Below, piece after piece: positions 1 to 10,440 of a DNA stretch of 64,000 nt. Position 1 is the stretch's first letter; the number at the start of each line of letters is the position of its first letter. The notes beneath the pieces were generated by a model. The model searched no databases. It was given only the letters and a program-made list of their open reading frames with translations, and was not told where the DNA came from. The stretch comes from Aphrocallistes beatrix (Eukaryota > Porifera > Hexactinellida > Sceptrulophora > Aphrocallistidae): the NCBI GenBank assembly GCA_963281255.1, contig OY725505.1, positions 1,860,001 to 1,924,000 on the forward strand. The letters run 5' to 3'. The translations under genes were made by a program, and so were the position numbers.

Positions 1-2
1 AC

Positions 3-188
3 CTTAGAGACTTTATTAATAAGCTAAACGAGATGATCCGTTCAAATGAAAAGGATATGGAGAGAATTATTAACGGTCTGTCAATTAGGCAAAGCTCGAT
101 AAACATTCAACTCTTTTTTCCAGAGAAATGTAATTCCAGAAATCTTTCAAAGGAAATTGTTGATCTGGGAAATAACACCTTTAAATAA
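3..188 (+). CDS. Open reading segment cut by the window edge, unidentified
   Basis: The frame beginning at base 3 is open for 61 codons to a TAA at 186-188. The translation is hydrophilic and mixed (about FINKLNEMIRSNEKDMERI near its start) and reads like real coding sequence rather than AT-rich noise. I do not recognise the family. It lies on the same strand as the RING finger remnant 70 bases downstream and could be an earlier exon or earlier part of that gene, but I found no clean donor/acceptor pair joining them. Confidence 0.3.
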   Translation, partial: LRDFINKLNEMIRSNEKDMERIINGLSIRQSSINIQLFFPEKCNSRNLSKEIVDLGNNTFK

Positions 189-257
189 TGTAAAACGCCT
201 ATGTCCTAATTTTCAATTGGAATTTCAAACACTGGATTCACCTTCCTACGAATCCAA

Positions 258-505
258 ATGATTCAGAAGTTGAATCAGAAAGTCAGTCAGATGGGGGTTA
301 GTTCCCACTCTATTAACGCTAATGAAAATGAAACATATCCCGGAACATGTCGCGTTTGTTTATTACTTAATGCTGATTCCATCATCTTAACATGTCGTCA
401 CGCACAAATTTGTTATCCCTGTGCAGAAAAATTACCACAGATGATGCAAAGCATTGTCCAATATGCAGGAGAATGGTTGAACATTATTTCCAAATGTTTT
501 TGTAG
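258..505 (+). pseudogene. C-terminal RING finger (C3HC4) fragment with a frameshift
   Basis: RING fingers are zinc-binding E3 ubiquitin-ligase domains. The first part reads in the frame of the ATG at 258: C-x2-C (CRVC), then C-R-H, then C-x2-C (CYPC). The last zinc pair, CPICRRM, is in a different frame that takes over near base 440 and stops at 503-505, eight codons after the RRM. A one-base loss around 438-441 would explain the switch. Short tails after the RING are typical of MDM2- and IAP-type ligases. An acidic stretch (NDSEVESESQSDGG) also lies in the second frame just upstream, so a second frame change is possible. It is either a decayed gene or an assembly error; the RING identity is fairly secure, the exact family is not. 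Confidence 0.55.
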
Positions 506-539
506 CACTTTCGTTTATCATGTTTGTTTAGTATAGTAT

Positions 540-983
540 ATTTAGCTTAGTAGAATTTCGTTAGCATAGTAGCTTGCTAGTTAGGTTATTAAATTAGATT
601 ACTTCATATATGCCTCGTATCTATCTTATATATTAAAACGTTAGGTTTTTTTGTTTTTTGTTCGTTTGTCCGAATTGATTGAAGAAGTGTTAAGTCGTAG
701 AGATACGGAATTTGGCATGTAGGTATCAAATGATGAATCTATAATTAAGTTCGAAGATCTTAGCGAAATTTTCACACCTTTTCTATACATACAATACTAT
801 GCACGGTATAATTCTCACAATTGAAATCATTGTACAACTATTGTAGGTTGTCATTTTTTTAATGCCTCAACGCAATAACTTATATAGATGTCTCAATAAT
901 ATTATAGTGTATAGAAAGGCTGTATATATTTTCACACCTTTATATGCATATTTTAACACCACTTGATGAATTTTAACAAATCG
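540..983 (+). repeat. Repeat family C, head segment
   Basis: From about 628 the sequence has TATTAAAACGTTAGG, a T/G-rich stretch, then TTTGTCCGAATTGATTGAAG, and a block with a partial second copy at 17605-17800. The order (AAAAC motif, simple repeat, GAATTGATTGAAGAA) mirrors the head of family B. The part before 628 is AT-rich with nothing recognised. Confidence 0.5.
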
Positions 984-1440
984 CTAGAGACTAACTTCCA
1001 ACGGTTGACATGGGGTTTTAGGGGTGTAAATTTCGAATATTATATTTTTGATCATTATGATAAATTTTTCGTATACTTTTGTTTACATTAGATACATAAA
1101 ATAAACAAATTACAAAAATAGACTAGAGACTGGTTTCCAACGGTTGATATGGGATTTTCAGGAGTTTAGAGTTCGAATATCATTTTTTCGAATCTATTTG
1201 ATAAATTACTACTAGTTTTAAAATAGATGCATAAAGTAAACAATTTTCTAAAAATAGGCTAGAGACTATCAACCAACGGTTGACATGGGGTTTTCGGGGT
1301 GTAGATTTCGAATGTTATATTTTCAGATCGATATGATCAATTATTCGTATACTTTTGTTTACAATAGATGCACCAAGTTAAAAAATTAAAAAAATATGCT
1401 AGAGACTGGCTTCTAACGATTGACTTAAGTTTTACCAGGG
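984..1440 (+). repeat. Tandem repeat, four units of about 135-141 bp
   Basis: CTAGAGACT recurs at about 984, 1123, 1258 and 1399, each time followed closely by CAACGGTTGACATGGGG or a decayed form and then by TTTCGAATATTATATTTT. A reverse-complement single unit is at about 20129-20310, and a faint relative near 40360. Confidence 0.75.
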
Positions 1441-1644
1441 TGTATTCGAACCAAATTTAGTGCATCTGTTACTGATTTAATATTATATTGTTTTGAATAA
1501 TGGACTAGTATCATAACTATTTGGAAGGAGAAGATTGAAGTGTTCGAATGTAAGTTCAACGAAATCTCAACATCATTATTGTCGATTTAGTTCTTTTGGA
1601 ACCGATATCATTAAACCTGCATCCTTACTATTAAAACTCGATTA

Positions 1645-1654
<10 letters not shown>

Positions 1655-1676
<22 letters not shown>

Positions 1677-2162
1677 CTGTAACGAATTGATTGAAGAAAC
1701 TGCAGGGCGTAGAAAGCTGATTTTTGGCATGTGGGTGTCTTTTGGCTATGGCTCCAACAAGTTCTGAGCTCAGACGAAAATGTCGACTCATCATGGAATT
1801 ATGACATCATTGTCACATTTTAAAAAGTTTAGCAACACAGTTATTCGGGCATAACTCAGCCATTATAGGAGATAGAAGGCTGAAATTTTAATAGAATCTG
1901 TATATTAACACGTCTCACATATGATGCAACTATCATCAAAAAATGATGACTCATCACTTTGCTATGACGTCATCAAAATTTTACAAATTGACAAATTTGG
2001 TGTTTTTTCGAGTGATATCGATTATAACAGTAGGACAGACATATTTAGAGATGCTATCACCCTTATAATTAATCAATGTGACCTCAGGCGACCGAAGGGA
2101 GCCTCCGGCGGACACAAAGTGTCCGCCAGCCGCGCAGCGCAAGCAAGCGAAGCGCGCTTGTT
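1655..2162 (+). repeat. Family B repeat, complete copy
   Basis: This is the best copy to use as reference for family B. It begins beside a (TA)n run (about 1653-1673) with CTGTAACGAATTGATTGAAG, passes through an AT-rich body containing GTCGACTCATCATGGAATTA and the AP-1-like TGACTCA, and ends in a GC-rich tail. The tail holds a perfect inverted repeat (stem GGCGGACAC, loop AAA, about 2106-2126) and ends GCGCGCTTG. No coding capacity is convincing. It is probably non-autonomous; the class is unknown, and a Helitron/Helentron-type relative is one possibility because of the microsatellite beside one end and hairpins at the other. Confidence 0.8.
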
Positions 2163-2265
2163 TTGATTATTTCATGACGGTAAATAATTCAATGTGTTTG
2201 TTTCTATCACTATTAATATCCATAATTATTATCGGCTTGTTAACCAAAATATATTTATTATGTAG

Positions 2266-2501
2266 GGTTATTATGCACCTATTGCTAATTCAAATTCAAT
2301 CCGATCTCCTTCCTTAACTAATATGGTTACTTCTAATTCAATTTACTCTAATAATGCCATAAATCCTATATGTGACGTCTCGCATTTGAATGAATCCGAA
2401 ATTTCAACTCCTGATCTTAATTCTCCATTATCTTTAAACAGAATGATAGATTCTAAAACTCATTCTCATCAAATTTCGAGGGCATCGTCGAATTATCTCA
2501 G
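2266..2501 (+). CDS. Mondo/MLX-like gene, internal exon A
   Basis: The exon follows an acceptor (TTATTATGTAG) and ends at a GTATTT donor. It enters in phase 0 and leaves in phase 2. The translation is rich in Ser and Asn (starts GYYAPIANSNSIRSPS), as is usual for the low-complexity central part of a transcription factor. The two bases left over (AG) join the first base of the exon at 24177 to make an Arg codon, and the frame stays open. It would lie well N-terminal of the bHLH. The preceding exons, which should encode the glucose-sensing N-terminal module of Mondo proteins if this gene has one, are not visible in the window. Exon assignment rests on splice sites, phase and composition, not on homology of this piece itself. 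Confidence 0.65.
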
Positions 2502-3000
2502 GTATTTTATTATTGGAACATTTTCTCAAAGATGCTTGTTAAATATATTATTGTGTAGTTGTATAAAACAATTTTTACACTTGACTAAATAAAAATTATT
2601 CACAAATATAATTTTTTTAATTGTATTTGGAAGAACATATTCATATATTACTTTCTAATGTACCAATTGTAATCCTTGCATTCGTAAATGTAGTAATCGA
2701 ATGATTCCCAGCTCATTTTTGCTATAAATTCCTTTTACTCATGCCTTTTAACAAGAGAGTATAATTATGATATTTCAAGTCAGAAGTTGGATAAACGTTT
2801 CCCGATGAAAACATTTGATAACTGTATACATTCGTTGATATTGTTTACGATTCGTTATTTCAATTCCATTTTTTAAAATTGTTATAACCATGTTCCTAAA
2901 TAAATCAACGCATTCTTAATTTAAACATTACGATTACTACATCTATCTTCCCTAGAAAAGAGATTTGATTACTTTTGGTCGTATGCTTCGTAACGTTCCG
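2502..3000. other. Intronic AT-rich stretch, nothing recognised
   Basis: Start of the 21.7-kb first visible intron of the Mondo-like gene. I see no open frame, repeat or structured element in it. Confidence 0.5.
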
Positions 3001-3057
3001 GTGTGTTTTGTCTTTTCTGTTCGAACGCGTAACATGGGTTCCTCAGATCTGATTCAA

Positions 3058-4380
3058 TTACTTTTGTTCTTCCACATGTTCGCGGTAAAGGTGTGATTGG
3101 AACGTCATCAAATCATCTATTAACCTTTCTTGTTGACTTTGCACCAGACTGCGAACCCGAATATGATCATGACGTCTTATACTGCGTCCATCATCCAAAT
3201 CGATTATGAATGAGCATGGAGCAGCTTTATTTTTAAGGTTCCTGAGAGCCACAAGGCGCCCTGGAGAAAATTTCACATGATCACCAATCTCAATTTCCAT
3301 CCTTGATGTCTTCTTGTCGTAATATTCCTTCTGGCTTTGTTGCCTCGCCTCTACGTGCGCCGAGATGTTGGGTTGGTGGAGACCTCGGTTGCCTTCCCAT
3401 TAGCAGTTCTGCAAGTGAAATACCTGTTCTGGAATGGGGAGTCGTACGATGATTAAATAAAAATCTGGAGAGTTTGGTCTATAAGCTCCCTGATAAACTC
3501 TTTCTTATTCCTTCTTTGAAACTCTGTACCGCCCTTTCCACCTGTCCGTTGGACGAACGGTGGTAGGGTGCTGCTCTTATGTGTCGTAATCTATTATAAT
3601 CCATGAAACTCTGAAATTCTCCACTCGTAAATGTCGTGCCATTATCAGATACTACGATCTCCGGCAAACCGTGTGTCGAAAATATTGATCTCAACCTTCA
3701 ATCGTATTCGTTGACGTTGTCGAATTCATGATCTCTCCCTCCATCCATTTTGAGTATGCGTCAATGACTAGCGAAATGTTTACCTAAAAACGGACCAGCA
3801 AAATGGATGTAACGTACCCATGGGTGGTATGTGTCTTGTTGACTGACAGGTAGACAGTTCTTAACTTTCTCTTCCAGCTGCTTATCCATGCCCGGCCACC
3901 ACACAAAACTCGCTAGACTATTTACGAAATCCAAGGATGTCCTTCGTGAAGTAATTCGGAGACTATCTGAGTTCTTTTCGGTATAATGATCCTGCTTCCC
4001 CAAACAAGGCATCCATCATTCACGCTTAATTCTTCTAACCGACGGTGGAAAGGCGTGAATCCGTCCTCCACAACCCTTGGCCAACTTCGCATCACAAATT
4101 AATGAACACAAGATAAAATCGGGTCAGACCTAATTCACAGCTTGATCTTTTCCGCTTTTATAAAACAATTTCCAGACTTTCAGTCAATAAAACTGTTTCT
4201 CCTGGAAAGGGTCAGATTTTTGGCGGCAGCGTCGACAATTGTGAATTTTCTTCCAACTTGGTTTTAATCCATGAGCCGTTATTATATGGCCCAGGTATTC
4301 CAATAAGGAGAGTTGAAATGAACAGTTATTCCGCATTAGACAAAGATCAGTTGCTTTCAAGCGTCTCATTACTTCCTCTA
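3058..4380 (-). pseudogene. Gypsy-like pol remnant: C-terminal reverse transcriptase and integrase
   Basis: Read on the minus strand this is the second half of an LTR-retrotransposon pol gene, broken into several frames. At 4184-4369 is a piece of the C-terminal reverse transcriptase (EYLGHIITAHGL). At 3761-4012 lies the WWPGM segment found near the integrase zinc-binding region. At 3479-3694 is the catalytic core with SDNGTTF and, further on, the SNGQVERAVQ block carrying the catalytic Glu. At 3058-3300 is a short basic domain that follows integrase in such elements (GDHVKF). Frames change between the pieces and no LTR is visible, so it is an old, dead copy inside the Mondo-like intron. Confidence 0.8.
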
Positions 4381-4521
4381 GCCTTTTCAGTGTTCTTCTG
4401 TTTTTCCGCTAATTAGTATATCATCAAGGTACACACAACATGTTGTAACCCTTGCAAAACCATTTCCATTGTTCTTTCAAATATGACGGGTGCTGATGAC
4501 TTTCCAAAAGGCAACCAATTA

Positions 4522-4904
4522 CAGTCGAACCTGCTATAACGGCCACTCTATATAACGGTCACCTGTCTATAGCGGTCACCAATGAACAGTCCCGTCCGAA
4601 ATTCCATAATATTGAATCTGTGAATAGCGGTCACCTGCTCAACGCGGCCAGCGGCCACCCTTTTATAGTCCCTACTGACCCTAAAACTGTGTATAACGGC
4701 CATCACCTTTTATGTGTTTATTACAGGACATGTTACGAACGATAAACAAGTTTCATGTAATTACTTCAAGTAATGGAACTACATGTAGTAACTATGTTTC
4801 ATTCTAGATAGGGCTAAGACAATCACCTGTATATAACGGTCACCTGTGTATAACGGCCAATTTTGTCCAGTCCCTTGGGTGGCCGTTATATACAGGTTCC
4901 ACTG
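4522..4904 (+). mobile_element. pogo-like MITE, TATAACGGYCAC family, copy 1
   Basis: 383 bp flanked by TA, beginning CAGTCGAACCTGCTATAACG and ending with the inverse complement of CAGTGGAACCTGTATATAAC. The TIR motif TATAACGG(T/C)CAC is repeated many times inside. It is inserted in the Gypsy-like pol remnant. The CAGT end and TA duplication resemble pogo/Tigger elements. No transposase is encoded. Confidence 0.8.
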
Positions 4905-5405
4905 TATTTGGATATAATCCCTTGTATGTGTGTTTCGTGTGGTATATTTCTGGAAAACTATACAATATGTTTCTGTAAACGACCCTTAACCTGTCCAACT
5001 CTAATTCAACAGTTCTTGCTCTACAAAACCTCGAAACTGCACTAGAGTTAATATGAATTCTCGCCTGAACTCCTGTACGCATCCCGAGTCGTCTTTGAAA
5101 AAGGATCCTTCATAAACTATCAGAACAGTACATTCTGTATATTTAAACCCAATATAATCGGATTCTTTCCTGTCAATCGCGACCAGGAGACTTGGAACCT
5201 TTCCACCAGCAACCAATAGATTAAATCATTCTCTTTGATCATTAAGGACTACATCTACCTTGATGTCTCCTACTATTTTGACCAATTCTTGTATATGTCT
5301 TAAGTTTAACACTTGTAGCCTTTAATTGCGGAGCTGTTTCTGTAAGCCAAAGTCTCTCATAAGTCTTCTTACTAATAATCGATCTTATCGCTCCTGTGTC
5401 AACTT
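4905..5405 (-). pseudogene. Gypsy-like pol remnant: protease and start of reverse transcriptase
   Basis: This is the upstream part of the pol remnant at 3058-4380, split from it by the MITE at 4522-4904. On the minus strand the segment just below 5400 encodes an aspartic protease active site (VDTGAIRSIISKKTYERLW), and 5001-5216 in another frame gives the AGGKVPSLL segment that follows the protease in Gypsy-group elements. 4905-5082 gives the linker leading into reverse transcriptase (AVSRFCRARTVELELDRLR, an extended form of the usual RFCRARPV linker). At least two frame changes occur. The order protease, reverse transcriptase, integrase supports a Gypsy (Metaviridae) origin. Confidence 0.75.
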
Positions 5406-5439
5406 AGAACAACGCTTGCTTATTATTTAGCGAAACTCC

Positions 5440-5858
5440 ACCACTATCCCTGGTACGTAGGCACAGAAAGCTGATTTTGGTCATGTTTGAGTCTTTCGGC
5501 GGTATGGTGGAAATAGTTCGAACCAAAACCGGAAATAGTTCGACTTTCCAAAATAGGAAATAGTTCGAATAAAAGACACCATTAATCCTAATAATAAAAA
5601 GTCGAACTATTACCTTTTTTGAAAAGTTGAACCATTTCCGCATTACCCTTTTGGCTATGGCTCTACTATTTTCTTACCTCAGACGAAAATGTCGACTCAT
5701 CATGGAATTATGACATCATTGTCACCTTTTTTATAATTTGAAATTTCAGTTTTTCGACTATAACTCAGCCATTTAGGTGATAGAATGCTGAAATTTTAAT
5801 AGCATCTGTATATTAGTGTTGATTCACGTGTGATGCAACTATCATCAATAAGTATAAC
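5440..5858 (+). repeat. Family B repeat, partial, with an insertion
   Basis: Head and body of family B (GCACAGAAAGCTGATTTTGG ... GACGAAAATGTCGACTCATC) interrupted at about 5508-5648 by a segment rich in AAATAGTTCGAAY and its inverse complement (AAAGTCGAACTATT). The GC-rich tail is missing. Confidence 0.7.
5508..5648. mobile_element. Small inverted-repeat insertion with AGTTCGA motifs
   Basis: About 140 bp with GGAAATAGTTCGACTTT on the left answered by AAAGTCGAACTATTACC and GAACCATTTCC on the right. It splits a family B copy, so it arrived later. Too short and decayed to classify. Confidence 0.4.
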
Positions 5859-7094
5859 ATTGCGATTACTACAAAAATAATTGTAATGGCCTACCGTTGC
5901 AATCATTTAGAAGTTTCCCCCTATAATAAATATAGTAGACATCAAACTAGTATGTACTTGTATTATAATACATATATTTAGCTTGTGTTTAATTTCGTAC
6001 ACACAACCATTGTTTACTTCCAATGAGTAAGGATGAAAAGGGAATCTCAACATACGTACGAATATATACTACAAGTGAAATAGTAAAATTGAATTTGTGT
6101 TTGCTTCTTCCTTGAGCAATATTATTAACTAAGCTGTTCACATTGTAATAATTGCTACAGAAGTACTTAAAATATTTATATATTACTCTCTTTCTCTATA
6201 ATACAAGTTGTTAGATTTCGTTTACCTACTTTTTAATTTGACTTTGGAATAATTTAGATATCATTTAAATAGTTAATACTCTATCTTACTAAATCTGATA
6301 CGACTACGTACCATCAAGTTGTACATCAATTGAGCGGAAATTTTCAAATTTTAACTTGATAAATAACTTCAAAAGAGGTTAGGATAAGAAAAAGCAGCAA
6401 AATTAGTAACCTGCATGCGTGCTTCGCTTGAATGACAAAAAAACTAAGACACTGAATAGAAAGAGAAACCTTTATTTTGTTATGCTTTATAGTCCATGAA
6501 TAATCGACGAAAACCTAAAAAAATTTTCCGAACATTGACAAAATATGATATAAAAAATATCAATGACATTTATCAAATGCATCCTTGGAAACATACAAAT
6601 TCCAAGAAAGTCCAAGGTTCGGAAGATTATTTTTTGCACCCCTACGTCCCAAAATCCAATCCCTAATATAATTCTCTTTGAATCGGACATTCTGGTCGTT
6701 TCCTGTACCTGATTATGTCATATTTAGAGCTAAAACCAATAGATTATGAGATAGCCTTGCCAATTGCAGAAAATCGCCGAAATTGAGATAATTTTTTGAA
6801 ATTTCTCAAAATGATAGTTTTCTGAAGAATCAAAATAAATCTCTAAAGTTTGAAGATGTACTGTTGGGTTTGATCATTGATGTTAAAGCTCATTATTATT
6901 GATTTAAGATTAAAATCGTTTTTGAAAATATTTGTTCAATACGCGATTTCATTTTCGGTAAATATTAATAGAAATAGTTTGCTACATTTGTAAACTGCAG
7001 CCTAGGTTATTCGATGCTTATTATATAACAACCTTAGATACGATACTTTCACTTTCATTTTTTTTGTTAAACATAAGCAGCCTTCGCTGTTCAC
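5859..7094. other. Intronic AT-rich stretch, nothing recognised
   Basis: No supported gene or repeat. Short open frames (for example minus strand 6487-6690) have no recognisable motif and AT-driven composition. Confidence 0.45.
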
Positions 7095-7466
7095 ATATTT
7101 ACTGCTATAATCGATATCACTCAAAAAATCTTCAAATTTGTCATTTTTTAAGTTTTTGATGTGTAATGACGACTTCATAACAGAGTGATGATTCATCATT
7201 TTTGATTATAACTGTATCACATGTGAACAATATTAATATGCACATTCTATTAAAATTTCAGGATTCTATCACCTAAAATAGAGTTATTGTGGAAAAGCCT
7301 GAAATTTCTAATTTTAAAAAGGTGACAATGGCGTCATACTTCCATGATAAGTCGACATTTTTGTTTGAGGTCACAACTGTGTAGAACCATAGCCAAAAGA
7401 CTCCCACATGGCAAAAATCAGCTTTCTGTGAGTGGCAGTTTCTTCAATCAATTCGTTTCATATATA
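7095..7466 (-). repeat. Family B repeat, body and head
   Basis: Reverse-oriented copy from the ATCGATATCACTC block to the head CAATCAATTCGTTTC. It abuts a second reverse copy that starts with a tail at 7480, so the two together look like a head-to-tail pair in one orientation. Confidence 0.75.
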
Positions 7467-7479
7467 CCACCCCACTTCG

Positions 7480-7737
7480 CTTGCCTCGCTGCACGGCTGA
7501 CGGACACAAAGTGTCCACCAGAGGCGCCCTTTGGGCACCTGAGGTCACATTAATTAATTATAAGGGAAATAACATCTCTAAATACGTCTGTCTTACTGTT
7601 GTAATCGATATCGCACGAAATATCACCAAATTTGTCAGTTAAAAAAAATTTCATGCGTAATGATAACGTCATAACAGAGTGATGAGTCATCATTTTGGAT
7701 GATAGTTTACCGAGTGGTATTACTTGACATTTCAATA
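7480..7737 (-). repeat. Family B repeat, tail half
   Basis: Starts with a decayed GC-rich tail (ACTTCGCTTGCCTCGCTGCA, GGACACAAAGTGTCC) and runs to the TGAGTCATCA block near 7684, then stops. Confidence 0.75.
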
Positions 7738-7827
7738 GTGTACATAGAACATCTACCTTTAGTTTATGATCACCAATTCTAAATAATTTCTAAGTGAATT
7801 GTATTACGAATCAAATTTTGGACTTAA

Positions 7828-9764
7828 GGATACCGCCCTCGAAAAATCTTGCCTGGCGTAAAAAAAAAGGCAAAATGTTTTATTGCTAATTTCATTGTAT
7901 TACTGATCGGTCTACCATCTGATAGCACAATTTGGACGGCAATTTTTTTTATTTTTTGTGAAATAACCCCCTAAAGTTTAGCGTCAATAGAAATTGAAAA
8001 ATTATTGGAGGATTTTAACTGATTTACCAATTAGTTTTTAACTTATTTGATATTTTTTTAATGATATGAACCTTAACATTGTTTTAGCACCTTTGGACAT
8101 TATAAAACACAAAGATTTAAAAGAATGGGCAAATAAAATCCAAACAAAATAGCTCTATAAGGGAGTTCATTTATATAATCCTCGGGAAATCGCATGTTTG
8201 ATCTCAGATATTTAGCGATCACTGGGTAAGAAATAAAATTCTGATCGTTTCAAAAAATATTTGTTCGGATCCGACCATTTGTTCTTGAGATATCGCATAT
8301 TATAGGTAAAGTTCGGCCATAATATCCCTCTATGGTCCCGAAAGAGGCTGATGTCATATCTTAAAAACTATTGTAGATATATAATATATTATATCCTTAA
8401 ATAAAAGGATATATGCGAAAATATATAGGTTCCTCGACCATTCCTTTGTCAAAAAATAAATAATTCTCGACTTATCATTGATTTAATTGTAATACAAATT
8501 CTATGGAGAACTTTGAATCTATTGGAAAATGGCGAATCTAATCATTAAATATGTGTCCAAATTTAGCTATTATGCTAAATAGTGAATACAATTGCCGTTA
8601 ATAATTTGTACAGAAAAATTGGAGAACTTTTGATAATTATTTTGAAAGTTCTGGCCTTGGACCTCGCAGATTCGGTCAAAAACCCCTATTTAGGGCCAAA
8701 AAGAGATATCTCTCTATCTTTGTAAATACAAGTCCAAATTCTTAGTTCTCACTTCCTAATATACTTTGTATGAGTGTACATATATGATTCTTTGATAATA
8801 ATTGCACTACACCCCATGGAATGTTAAGTTTTAGAATTTTGTCATATGATGACGTAGCATTTTTCGAAAATCCTAACTTCGAAACTAAAAGTCGTAGACT
8901 TTCGCTCTAACTTCCTAATATACTTTTTGGAAGCTTTTTATTCATTCTAAACTGATAGATTATACTTCGCAGTGCCAGGAATATGAAATATTATCTACAA
9001 TTATCTCAAAATATTCGGAGTTAGGGGCCTCAAGGAAATTTGTGGATTTTCAGGGTACTTTTGCTATTTTTGATAAATATTTGGCTTTAATATACCTAAA
9101 TCAGCAGTATGGATGCGAATAAATGTCTGTGGATGCTTATGTGCATTATTAATAACTCATTTTACATTCTTCTTAACACCTAAACTTAAAATCTCCATAT
9201 CTCGGGACTTTGAAATTTCAAAATTGACCGTCTTTACAGAATTATTTCTCAAATTTGGTTTGAGATAGAAGTTAAAAATTTCAAGAGTTGTTCCATATCA
9301 TTAGGCGATGAACGTAGGACCACCATTTTTTGGATATATTCTAACTCGGTGATTTTATTCTTGATTTCCCCCAAAAAACAGACATTTTCTGCCGTTTTTT
9401 GGCCCTTTTTTTTCGGACACCGATAAAATTTACAATATTTGTCATTTTAACTTTCTTCTGGTCCTATCAAGTTGCAAATATGATAGACTATCTATGATTC
9501 GATTTTGGAAGCGTTTGATTCCTTGGTATGTCCTAAACAATTCATTGAGTGCCTAAATTTCTACCATTAAGATGTGCTAGCGGAAAATTTAAAAAACTGA
9601 CTTTGAGACACTGTATCTCAAAATCTAGAAATGAGATTCAAAAACGGTTTGGAATGTTCCAGTATTTCTTGATGGAGATACCTCCCCACGCTTAACATCT
9701 CTTATAGCTCTACTTTCATCGTATGCTGTAATGCAAATCATATGTTTTTTCGAGGGCGGTATCC
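7828..9764. mobile_element. 1937-bp TTAA-flanked non-coding DNA transposon, copy 1
   Basis: The termini are perfect inverted repeats beginning GGATACCGCCCTCGAAAAA, and TTAA stands directly outside both ends (7824-7827, 9765-9768). TTAA duplication is the signature of the piggyBac superfamily; the end sequence is not the usual CCC start, so the assignment is provisional. No open frame above about 70 codons is present, so it must depend on a transposase elsewhere. The second copy at 46817-48753 has the same length and nearly the same sequence, which implies recent movement. Confidence 0.85.
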
Positions 9765-9768
9765 TTAA

Positions 9769-9939
9769 AGGACCATAAAACTTTCTTCACAGTATGACTT
9801 TTTTTGAACTTCTGATTTGTTTTTCAAGGATGCTTTTGATTATTTTCACTGATATTTTGTCCTTGTTTGGAAGTTTTTTTTTTTCGTCGATTATTCCTGG
9901 ATTATAAAGCAATGAGAATACCAAGGTTCAGCCAGTGCT
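9769..9939. other. Short intronic stretch, nothing recognised
   Basis: AT-rich sequence between the TTAA element and a GC-richer segment. Confidence 0.4.
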
Positions 9940-10440
9940 TCTTACTCGCCATGCCCAAAGTACCGGGCGGAATTAATCATCCTGTGGACAGGTTAGATCC
10001 TTTATCTGAGCCCTAATACCCCTCCACATCGATAGAGCACCCTTTTTCTCCCGTGCCCACTCCCGGTTTGTAGCCTGGTAGACTGACCATACCTACCCTC
10101 ATCAGTACTATCTGCACGTCTACACAACGGCCATTCTTCTGCATGGAATGGCAATAACGCCATGTCTGCCTTCAGCACTCTACTCACAACGTTGCGTAGT
10201 GTGAGTACTAATTGTGAGCGCGCATTGAGAACAACGTTCGTCCCTGGGAATGGACGAATTGGAAAGAGGGAACAACACACCTGGTAGAACATGCTTGTAG
10301 GTCTGTTCATATGGCTGCAATAATCGCGTATCGGCAATGCTGCTCAATCCTTTTGCAGTGTGACAAAGGAGAGGGCGACGGATCTGCACAATGATCTGCC
10401 ATGCATTGCCGAGGGTTCATGCCAGCATGTGGATGAGAGG
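9940..10440 (-). other. GC-richer segment, possible decayed coding fragment
   Basis: About 500 bp with clearly higher GC than its surroundings, with sharp edges. The minus strand has an open frame of 111 codons at 10002-10337 and other partial frames around it. The translation (Arg- and Leu-rich) matches no family I know. The base composition resembles the Gypsy-like fragment at 58.9-60.2 kb, so a piece of a retrotransposon (gag, for example) is the simplest guess. Confidence 0.3.

Noticed and set aside
1921..2166. 81-codon frame inside family B, with similar frames at 28616-28849 and in other copies
   Set aside because: The shared translation follows from shared repeat DNA. Copies differ by frameshifts at equal rates along the frame, and the C-terminal part is just the hairpin tail read as protein.
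4505..4540. tRNA-like B box (GTTCGAAC-type motifs) near MITE ends
   Set aside because: CAGTCGAACC is the MITE terminus repeated at several sites; there is no A box or cloverleaf.
10002..10337. 111-codon minus-strand frame in a GC-rich segment as a gene
   Set aside because: High GC removes stops in several frames at once, and the translation has no recognisable domain. Kept only as a possible coding fragment.
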